Assembly: GCF_900074915.1 (NCBI RefSeq)
Contig: NZ_LT222319.1
Coordinates: 3,505,001-3,569,000, forward strand
Origin: Pseudomonas cerasi
GTDB lineage: Bacteria > Pseudomonadota > Gammaproteobacteria > Pseudomonadales > Pseudomonadaceae
DNA: 64,000 nucleotides
Direction of reading: 5' to 3'
Under the pieces are notes generated by a model. That model was given only the letters and a program-made list of their open reading frames with translations, ran no database searches and was not told the DNA's origin. This document shows, piece after piece, positions 35,625 to 43,592 of this stretch. Made by a program: the position numbers and the translations under genes. Numbering within the stretch: the first letter of the stretch is position 1; each line of letters begins with the position of its first letter.

Positions 35625-37725
35625 CCCGCTCCTCATAGACGACTCGGTTGAGGCCATCGAAATGACTGCAGGTTTTTACCCCCTTGACGTCGATGAGCGT
35701 CTGCATGGCCCGATCAGTCGCCTTGGCACATAGCTGATACTCGTAACTTCTGGTCGCCCTGTAGGTTTCATCATTTGGTGCCACGGTTTCACTCAGTACA
35801 CGCCGCAGGCTGTCGTAGACGTAGCGAATTTCCACATTGTTGTCATCGCGATTGAGCAAGGGTTCGCCGTTGAGCAGAGAATCCTCCAGCGTGATGACCT
35901 TCTTCGCGCCATCGAAGCCGGTCACGGTCTGTACGGTTTGCAGCACCGTCGCGGCGTAACGGTTGCTCTCAGGGGAACCCTTAACGAAGCGCTCAGCGAA
36001 GCCATCAGGCGAGCCTTGGGCCGGGGTCTCGAAGGAGCGCTTGAAGATGCTGTAGGCATACGCTGTGCTGGTCACCTTCCCGCCCATGATCACTTGCTGC
36101 AGTTTGAGCCGACCGTGCAGGGCTGCGTTGCTCGGCTCATCGAAGTATTCATAGGTCGTGCGTTGCTGTTCCTGCTCAGGGGCCTGCGTCAATAAGGTCT
36201 CGCTTTGCGGTGCAAGCCATTCCTGTCGCTGGCCGCCATCCACCGCAGGCAACGCCAAGTAGCGATAGCGGGTGACAAGGACCGGTGCCTTGCCGTAGCT
36301 GGACAAGGCCGGGATGACCTTGCTGCTTTTCATCCAGCGGACGAAGCCTTCGGGGTCTGGCGGGCATCCGTCCTCACCGGCGGCCGGATACCACTCACTG
36401 ACCTCGACCACACCGTTGGCCTGAGTCTGAGTGAGCAGATTACCGTGCTTGTCATACGTGCTGCTGACAGTCTCGCTGCGCGGCACACTGCCGTCTGACG
36501 ACAGCCGCCAGGTGGTCTGCACCTCCTTGGGTAACTGGCAGTAGGCTGGCTGAGTCAAAAAGGGTTGTCCCGGCTCGATGTAGTAACGAGTGTCCACCTG
36601 CTTGACGGTGAGGTTCTTGCGCGTGGTTTCTCGAGTGAGCAGGTGAAACTGGTTGAAGGTCCGTTCGATGCTGCGCTCGGCATCAGCCTTGCCCGCGACC
36701 TGGACACGCCATGTTTCGGTCGACAAATACTCGTACGGCTCCGCCCCGAGGTATCGATACAGATTGTCCAGACCATTGTCTTCCCAGGCGATATCCAGCC
36801 CTGCGCCCAGAAAGTTGCGCTCGCGCCCGGCGCTGTCCTGGTAAGTGTAATAAACGTCCATTTGCGCCTGACCCAGGCCGGGCGTGGTGCGATGGCGCGT
36901 GACTCTGGGCAGAGCGGGACGTGCCGCCCTCGCAGGAAACTGATGGCCGCTGTCGGTATAAAAGACCTCTTCCCGACCGCCAACGGGTGTTTCCACCGAC
37001 GTGATGCATAAATGCTCACGGATCGTGCTGTATGCAAAACGCCAGGAAGCAGCATTGTCGGTCGGCAATTCGATACGGTTGACATGGTGATTCGATCCGG
37101 CCAGCACCATCACGAAGGTCGCATCCGGGCCCTCGCCAGTGGTTATGCGCAGCTTCACCGACGTTGCGTCGCGGCTGATGCCGAGCAGGACCTGACCCGA
37201 GTCATCCTTGATTTCGCTGAGCATTTGATGCACGCCGAAAGAGGCATAACCCAGCGTGACACTGTGGCCTTCAGGGGCAAATACGCGCACCGGCAGCGCG
37301 ACTCTGTTGGTGCCGCTGCCGCGCATTTCAAGCTGCTCAACCAGACCGGACTTGTGCATCACCCGGTAGTGGTTATCGTCCTCCTTGTACAAGTGGAAGC
37401 TGTCGATTTTCTTTTCCGACATCAGCATCTGGCCGTTGCCGGTACTATCGACCTTGAATGTCTCGCCGCTGCTCAGCGATACGATCTGGTTACCAGGATC
37501 GTACTGCGACAATGGCAGGTTCCAGCCAAGACCAAAGCCGCTGTCCAGGCGGTTGAGAGGGTTATAACTGAGTGCCAGCGGCATGCCCGGGCCACGCAAT
37601 CCGTTGGTTTTGACATCGGGCAGGGTGATCGCCACCGTGTATTGCCCGGTGCGGGGGTCAACGCCGCTCTGTACATAACTGAGAAAGTTGAACGCGTTGG
37701 AGTGTACGGAAGTCGATGCTGTCAT
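35602..37725 (-). pseudogene. Rhs/YD-repeat toxin gene, N-terminal part, truncated by internal deletion and frameshift
   Basis: This frame encodes 707 residues starting MTASTSVHSNAFNFLSYVQ. Over its length it is a paralogue of the intact Rhs protein at 48171-53252 (there MAASTSVHSNALNFMSCLK; both share SGVDPRTG, GLGWNL, EKKID, NFLGAGL). It ends abruptly at 35602 just after VVYEERDDADN. The paralogue continues at this point (LEERDHIDSN) for another ~1,000 residues. What follows in the shifted frame matches the paralogue only from about its residue 1225 on, so about 1.5 kb of YD repeats is missing. The product would be an incomplete shell with no toxin tip. It follows the lipoprotein gene by 92 bases on the same strand. 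Confidence 0.85.
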
Positions 37726-37758
37726 GTTCCATGAACCTCGAACGTTATGTATTAAGAT

Positions 37759-37784
37759 AACCGCCGCCCACGGGGGCGACGGTT
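37759..37784 (-). terminator. Hairpin between the lipoprotein gene and the Rhs remnant
   Basis: AACCGCCGCCC at 37759-37769 pairs with GGGCGACGGTT at 37774-37784 with one mismatch and a four-base loop. There is no T-run. It could attenuate or end the transcript of the upstream TULIP/lipoprotein operon. Confidence 0.4.
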
Positions 37785-37817
37785 AAGCAGGCCTGACAAG
37801 TTCAGTTGTACTAACGA

Positions 37818-38303
37818 CTAACTCGATACATCGACACGGACGCAGGACAACTTGCCTTTTATATTTTCATCACCGTCATACGCCTTGATCACAACAACGC
37901 CGCGACTGACGATGGTGCCGACCGGTTTGCTTCTGAGCTGGTCGATGGATATCCATTTTGTTGTCAAGGGGTCGATATACGTCTCGAGCCCAAATACCCA
38001 GCCTCCCGAATCATTACAGTCTCTGGATTCCAGGTAAATCTTCATGGCTGAGCGCACATTATCCAGCTTGATAAAACTCATCTCATCGTTCGTGCACGAA
38101 TGATCGCGCTCGTTGAGATAAACCGTGTCGTCCTGGGCGGTAAAGGTGCAGTTCTTGCCTCCGCCATCAGCGTTTGCTGCGAGCATGATCAGTCGAACCG
38201 CCTGTGCCTGGGGCTTTGGCACGGGGCTGTGGGACGGGACGAGCGTACAGCCTGTCAAACCCGTAAGCGCCATGCAGGCCAAGGTTTTACTTAACGCATT
38301 CAT
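37818..38303 (-). CDS. Predicted lipoprotein, hypothetical
   Basis: A 161-residue lipoprotein with lipobox LTGC (Cys19, in GLTGCTLVPS). The mature part is probably beta-rich. Four further cysteines (KNCTFTA, HSCTNDE, SRDCNDS and KLSCVRVD) could make two disulfides. The Pro-rich linker PSHSPVPKPQAQA follows the lipid anchor. It lies 36 bases after the giant P47-like gene and 92 bases before the Rhs remnant, all on the same strand, so it is probably expressed with the former. No family is recognised. A role as surface anchor or helper of the large proteins is a guess. Confidence 0.75.
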   Translation of the reverse strand: MNALSKTLACMALTGLTGCTLVPSHSPVPKPQAQAVRLIMLAANADGGGKNCTFTAQDDTVYLNERDHSCTNDEMSFIKLDNVRSAMKIYLESRDCNDSGGWVFGLETYIDPLTTKWISIDQLRSKPVGTIVSRGVVVIKAYDGDENIKGKLSCVRVDVSS

Positions 38304-38339
38304 GATAATGACTCCCTGTCAGTGTGTTGCATCAATGCC

Positions 38340-41300
38340 TCATTCGGGCAGCGTTTCCGAATAGAAGGTATGCATGAGACGGTTGCGCCTACCGGCGCCG
38401 TCGGCCAGAAAACCGATTCGCCGTTTATGGGCATTGCCTTGCTTATCGACCAACAGAACTACCAGTTCACCCGTCAATTTGTCGCGTGCGGGGTCACCTT
38501 CCGGGATGTATTGAAGGCCCCGGAGGCGGTGCAGGCTGATAACCAGTTTGCCGGCCTCGAATACGGACATCTTGACGTCAATGTCCAACGACTTACTATC
38601 GCCCATCACGTCCTGAAGCGCGTCGTCGAAGTGCACTTTGCTTACATCACCGGGAACCGCCGGGTCGTCGAAGATAAATCCCGTCCAGCTGAACATGACT
38701 TCGTTTTCCTGCTGGCTCTCCCAAAGAATGATCGACGTATTGATCACATCACTGTCAGGCTCGGAGGGCAGAAACTTCAGCGTCTGGAAACTCACCCATT
38801 GCTGGGTATCGGGGTTAATGGCAGCCAGCGTCCAGTAATCAGTAGTCTCGAACTGGTAATCGAAATGCACATCCTCACCGAAGTCCGGAGGCCCCTCCAC
38901 CGGCGGCTCAACCGGAGGATCTCCGCCATCCCCATGAGCACGCCGCGGAAGGAAGGTGTAATTGCGGGAATCGAACGTTGGCAAGCGTCGCGGCGTTATT
39001 TCAACCGTGCTGTTCACATCTTCATACCGCACAGAGGTCCACCAAAAGCCGGTAGCGTCGGCCCGGAAGGTCGCGTGGAAGACGCCGACAAAACCCGTTT
39101 CCGCCCGACTGTGCAGGTAGAAGTCCTGCACGACTGGCCGTTGCGCATCCAGGCCCGATTCAGCAGCGGAGATGCCGGTCCCGGACAGCTCGAAACGGTT
39201 ATGTTGACTGCGCACGCGCCACGCCTGCTTATCGCCCTCGGACATGCCGTCGAGAGGGGGGAGTACTGACTCGATATTTTGGCCGGTTTCATCGTCTACC
39301 AGACGCATGGAGGCCCTTTCAGTGGGACTCAGCTCGTACTCGATTTCGTTGTCCGGCATCACCTGGGTCTTGACCTGCAGCCTGATTTGCTGATAACCGT
39401 TGGGGTACAGATTACCTTTGGTATTGTCAGGTGATGACGAGCCAGGGACCGTGATGGTAAACATCGACATTTCGGTCCAACTGCCTTCATCGATGACCTC
39501 GGATAATTCGATGACGCTATAGCCGCACGCCAGAACCACCCCGTTGTTCACCACTTCACAGCTCACCACGCTACTGGCGACAAGCGTCTGATCGGGAGGC
39601 ATGAAAAGCCCCTGCCGATCGACAGTGCCTGGCCCACCCACCACCTTCCAGCGTCGCTCAAGCCCGGGCAACAGTGCACGGTCATCCTGTAGCTGCACCG
39701 CTACCTTTGGCCGTGCTCTGGGTACGAAAGCCGGCTCGACACGCAGCATTTGCTGCCCGTTGGCAACAAGCACCGTTGCGATGCCAAGGTCATTGCCCGA
39801 CGCTTCTATCTGTTGCACGGCCAGCGCTCTTTTCCCGGACCTGGCATCCGGACTGAAAAGCGCGCCCTTGCCGGCCTCACTCAACCTGCCAAGCTCGGAG
39901 CCCAGCAACGCCCAGCTCACCGGGCTGCCGTCAAGCGTCGAAGCCGCCAGCGAGACCGTTTGCAGCGTAGCCCCCCCTGGCACTACCGTCACACGTGGCG
40001 CCAACTCCATGCTGCGTGATACCACACCCACCAGCGTCGAGACCTTGACGACAGCGCCTGACTCTTCATACGTGGCTGTGATTACCACGCGCAGCGCGTC
40101 ATGGCCGATCGCCTCAATACCCGCCGCCGTGTAGACGCCGCTGGAAGAGATGCTGCCGCTTCCGGCAGCCAGGTGGCTTTGAATGCTCAATGCACTCCAG
40201 CTGGTGGCCGGTATTTCTTCGCCTTGCGGGTTGTACAGGACAAAACGCTGGGTCTGCCCGGCCGTCAGGGTCGAGAACAGGGGTGTGATACTGGCCTGTT
40301 TCGACCGAAGGCCGCCAAACAACAGCAGGTCATCCGGGCGGTGCTGCTCAAGTGGTTCGAATACGCATCCACCGGTGAACTTCAGGCTGTCCGCCACCTG
40401 CAGGCCTTCACGCTCGATCATCGACTGAGTCTCCTGCGAGAGCATCAGCACCGTGCCGTAGGTTGACTGACCGTCTGCCCCACGATCATCAGGTATCGGA
40501 TAAACGAAATCATCTGTCGGCGGAAACACGCCTTCGGCGTCGCTATCCTGCGCGTGCATGAACAGCACAAGCGCGCCATCACCGGTCGTGTCCATGCGCG
40601 CATCGCTTGAACGCGGCGCGGCGCGGGTAACAAGCCGCAAGCTGCCTGGAGTCTGAACATGGTAGCGATTGAGCTGTGCCTGCAGCACTGAGAAAACCCG
40701 ACGATGAAGCGCAATGTCCTTGAACGCCTCAGCAAAGAAATCCGCCAGTCGCTGGTTGATCGCCTCATTGACGCCCCCCAGACTACAGGCAACGCCAGCC
40801 CCGCCGGCCAGATCGAGCAGCACATGCCCCTCCTCATCCACGAAGAGCTCGACAGTCATCGCCAGCCTGAAGCCCATGGGCTCGCTGATGATGAAGCTGC
40901 CGGACACGGTAGTTACACTCCCCTCCGGCTGATGCAAGCCGCTGTAACGGCCAGACACGATGTTCATCGTGACGAGGACACTGCTGGAGCTCGGCGAGCC
41001 AGGCAGAAACGACAGGACCGGCACGCCCAGCTCGACCTGTTTCAGACGAACAGTGTCGCCTTGTCGCTCATCCACCACGATGTCGCCGGTGAACAACGGC
41101 AAGAAGGCCAGATCCTGATAGCGCTCGATGTATTGTTGCTCTATATGCCGGTTGAGCTCGCTGCGACTGACCGCCGCGACGGCTCCCCAGCCTTGGGTCA
41201 AGGTACCTGCACCCGCTCGCTGCACAATACCGCTCAATGAACGGGGCATTGCGTTAGCCGCCGTGCCCCCCGCTGTCCCGGTCAGTGCCTGCAACACACC

Positions 41301-43544
41301 GGAGGAACCACTCAATGGCAGCGGCAGAATCAAGTGCCCGGCCATTGTGCCAAAAACCTCGTCTTCAAATTCTGCAAACACGACAACGTAGCGTTCGGGT
41401 GCTTTGGCATCACTGCTGTACACACCCGTGGCGTCTATAGAGCCCGGCCCATCAATACTCCAGGTGACTGGAAGGTCACGGCCATTGACGACGACTTTCA
41501 GCTCGGCACGCTGATCATTGACGCTGGCAAGCGTTATGAACAGCATCGGAGGGTGGCGAACGACCAGTACCTGAATCGATTGGGTGTGCTGATCGTCGCT
41601 GACCGTTATTGTGTCAAGGACATAGGTATTCCCTGCCCCCCCTGTACCGGCGACGTAAAACTTCTCATGCGATGCATCAACGCCGTCCTCAAGCGTCCCG
41701 CTTTCTCCGGCTACCGGATCGACCACCGTCCATTTCAGGCTGGTTGCACGCGAACTGCGTGCTGTAAGCGCTACCCGCTGACCGTGATTACACACCTGAA
41801 TCAACGGGCTGACGCTGACGCTGCTGGTGAGCACCGTCACCACAGCGGTACTGTAATGCCCCGACACCGGGTCCATCGCCTTGATCAGTACACGCTGAAA
41901 GCCCTGCTTTGCGGGCAGCGCTGCGGGCGCCGTATACAGACCCTGCTTATCGATTTCTCCCAAACCTTCAGTACCGTCATCCGATGGATCTTCCAGGGTC
42001 CAGACGATGCCCGACCGCGCAGGCTGGGTGGTCAATTGCAGCGCTTCTCCCGTAGCGATCAATGCCTGGTGCCCGGCGATACTGAACGTCGACGCACCGG
42101 GATCGATGCGTCCGAACACGACCTGGTCATAAGGCAGGCGCTTGAGTACAGGTTGCAACACCTGCTCGTCAGGCAATAACCAGCCGCCCAGAAAACGCTC
42201 GGCGCCCGTTGCATCCAGGGTTTTGCTCAACCCTTGCAGCAACGCGTGTTTGACGGTGTAGGCCACGAAACCGTTGACCTGCTCCAGCTCCCCGGCACTC
42301 AGGTTGTCCAGTGTTCCTGGAACGGCGCTGACTTCATGGTCGAACAGGTAAGGTGTATAAAGATGCCCTTCCACTGCCTGACCATCCGACCCACCTTCGG
42401 TCAGATGAAACTCATGCCTGAGGCTGATGTTGAAGGTAGCGTTGTGCGATTGCCATTCATCGCTGTCCAGCGCTCTGTAGCGAAAGCCCAGCGTGCAGGG
42501 AAATTCCCAGGTCTGCGTGGTCTGGGCGTACTCGAAGTCAATGGTCAGGGGATGCTGGGCGTTGAAGGCCTGAACGCTGAACGGTTCCGATTCAAAGACG
42601 AATTCCGCGCTGCGATATTCTCCAGCCGGAACTGCAAACGTGCCGGCCTGAGCGACCATCCGCTGCAGCGGTTTATCATCCGGAACGCTGAAGCTGAAGT
42701 CAGGCGCTTGCAGCATTTGTATCACCGCATGGCCAAAGGCAGCACGGTGCAGTGCGTGAGAGGAAAACACAGCAGTCGCCGAGTACGACTGCTGAGCATC
42801 GTTGGGAATCAGGTAACGGAAGTCGGAGTCGCCACCCGGAATCCCGCCCGTCACGCCGTATTCCATGGTCGCGAACAGCAGTAACGCGCCTTTTTTATGG
42901 ACCGATACAGCATCGGGGCTTTCAAGCTGTGATCGCACATCGATTCTACGTACATTGAGCAATTCGTTGCTCTGCTCGTTGAAAATACCCAGCCTGAACT
43001 GCTGCTCATGATTTTCCGGGTTGCTGAACCAATCCTGAAAAAAGTCGCCGATCTTCTCTCGTTCGGTAGAACCGCCCGGAAAATCCAGTGAAAAATTTTT
43101 AGCCAGACCAAGGTCCACCACCAGATCCGCGCTTTGACTGCTCAGTTCCAGATCGAAGTCCAGGCCTGGCGCGTTCAGTGGGTCGTAGGCTGCGATTCTG
43201 TGAACATTGTGCTGCCCTTGAGCGTTCTCTACCACGGTATGCAAACCGGCGATAACTGAAATGCGCCAGGCCAGCAGCGAATGCTCCAGAACGCTGTGCT
43301 TGAACGACAAGCCTGGTGGCCCGAGAACGCAGCCCGAGAAAAAATGGGAATCATGCGTATCGGGAATCGTGATACTTCCGTCCGGCACCGGACGCGACAT
43401 TCCCTGAGCCAGACTCTGTTGGTAAACCTGGTCGAGGAGCTCGTTGACCTTGTCGCCATCCAGAGCAATGATCGCGTCCCAGCCTCTGAGACGCGTGGTA
43501 TTTTTCATCCATGCCAGCAGACTTTCCGCTGAATAACCAGCCAT
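38340..43544 (-). CDS. Giant protein with two P47/OrfX-like (TULIP) modules and Ig-like domains
   Basis: 1734 residues with no signal peptide or membrane helix. It holds two copies of one module. Module 1 starts at residue ~21 with GWDAIIALDGDKVNELLDQV, has YLIPNDAQQSYSATAVFS near 243, and runs into Ig-like domains (FGRIDPGAS ~479, PLIQVCNHGQ ~583, GSIDATGVYSS ~706, GHLILPLPLSG ~739). Module 2 starts at ~784 with GWGAVAAVSRSELNRHIEQQ, has YPIPDDRG near 1020 and Ig-like domains from ~1077. A unique C-terminal part (1354-1734) is split by the Pro-rich linker DPPVEPPVEGPPD at ~1546. The N-terminal G-W-D...VN..L pattern is that of clostridial P47/OrfX lipid-binding-fold proteins. I recall that family's motif but did not search. 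Start 43544 follows GGAGGTGATGTC, a strong site. Function is unknown; it is adjacent to Rhs toxins. Confidence 0.8.
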   Translation of the reverse strand: MAGYSAESLLAWMKNTTRLRGWDAIIALDGDKVNELLDQVYQQSLAQGMSRPVPDGSITIPDTHDSHFFSGCVLGPPGLSFKHSVLEHSLLAWRISVIAGLHTVVENAQGQHNVHRIAAYDPLNAPGLDFDLELSSQSADLVVDLGLAKNFSLDFPGGSTEREKIGDFFQDWFSNPENHEQQFRLGIFNEQSNELLNVRRIDVRSQLESPDAVSVHKKGALLLFATMEYGVTGGIPGGDSDFRYLIPNDAQQSYSATAVFSSHALHRAAFGHAVIQMLQAPDFSFSVPDDKPLQRMVAQAGTFAVPAGEYRSAEFVFESEPFSVQAFNAQHPLTIDFEYAQTTQTWEFPCTLGFRYRALDSDEWQSHNATFNISLRHEFHLTEGGSDGQAVEGHLYTPYLFDHEVSAVPGTLDNLSAGELEQVNGFVAYTVKHALLQGLSKTLDATGAERFLGGWLLPDEQVLQPVLKRLPYDQVVFGRIDPGASTFSIAGHQALIATGEALQLTTQPARSGIVWTLEDPSDDGTEGLGEIDKQGLYTAPAALPAKQGFQRVLIKAMDPVSGHYSTAVVTVLTSSVSVSPLIQVCNHGQRVALTARSSRATSLKWTVVDPVAGESGTLEDGVDASHEKFYVAGTGGAGNTYVLDTITVSDDQHTQSIQVLVVRHPPMLFITLASVNDQRAELKVVVNGRDLPVTWSIDGPGSIDATGVYSSDAKAPERYVVVFAEFEDEVFGTMAGHLILPLPLSGSSGVLQALTGTAGGTAANAMPRSLSGIVQRAGAGTLTQGWGAVAAVSRSELNRHIEQQYIERYQDLAFLPLFTGDIVVDERQGDTVRLKQVELGVPVLSFLPGSPSSSSVLVTMNIVSGRYSGLHQPEGSVTTVSGSFIISEPMGFRLAMTVELFVDEEGHVLLDLAGGAGVACSLGGVNEAINQRLADFFAEAFKDIALHRRVFSVLQAQLNRYHVQTPGSLRLVTRAAPRSSDARMDTTGDGALVLFMHAQDSDAEGVFPPTDDFVYPIPDDRGADGQSTYGTVLMLSQETQSMIEREGLQVADSLKFTGGCVFEPLEQHRPDDLLLFGGLRSKQASITPLFSTLTAGQTQRFVLYNPQGEEIPATSWSALSIQSHLAAGSGSISSSGVYTAAGIEAIGHDALRVVITATYEESGAVVKVSTLVGVVSRSMELAPRVTVVPGGATLQTVSLAASTLDGSPVSWALLGSELGRLSEAGKGALFSPDARSGKRALAVQQIEASGNDLGIATVLVANGQQMLRVEPAFVPRARPKVAVQLQDDRALLPGLERRWKVVGGPGTVDRQGLFMPPDQTLVASSVVSCEVVNNGVVLACGYSVIELSEVIDEGSWTEMSMFTITVPGSSSPDNTKGNLYPNGYQQIRLQVKTQVMPDNEIEYELSPTERASMRLVDDETGQNIESVLPPLDGMSEGDKQAWRVRSQHNRFELSGTGISAAESGLDAQRPVVQDFYLHSRAETGFVGVFHATFRADATGFWWTSVRYEDVNSTVEITPRRLPTFDSRNYTFLPRRAHGDGGDPPVEPPVEGPPDFGEDVHFDYQFETTDYWTLAAINPDTQQWVSFQTLKFLPSEPDSDVINTSIILWESQQENEVMFSWTGFIFDDPAVPGDVSKVHFDDALQDVMGDSKSLDIDVKMSVFEAGKLVISLHRLRGLQYIPEGDPARDKLTGELVVLLVDKQGNAHKRRIGFLADGAGRRNRLMHTFYSETLPE

Positions 43545-43592
43545 GACATCACCTCCTGTGATGTTGATATACAAAGACCGATGCGCATTCGG

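Noticed and set aside
37818..38303. The lipoprotein gene as an immunity gene for the Rhs toxin
   Set aside because: It lies upstream, not downstream, of the Rhs remnant, is a lipoprotein with its own signal, and fits better as the tail gene of the P47-like operon. Not excluded, but unsupported.
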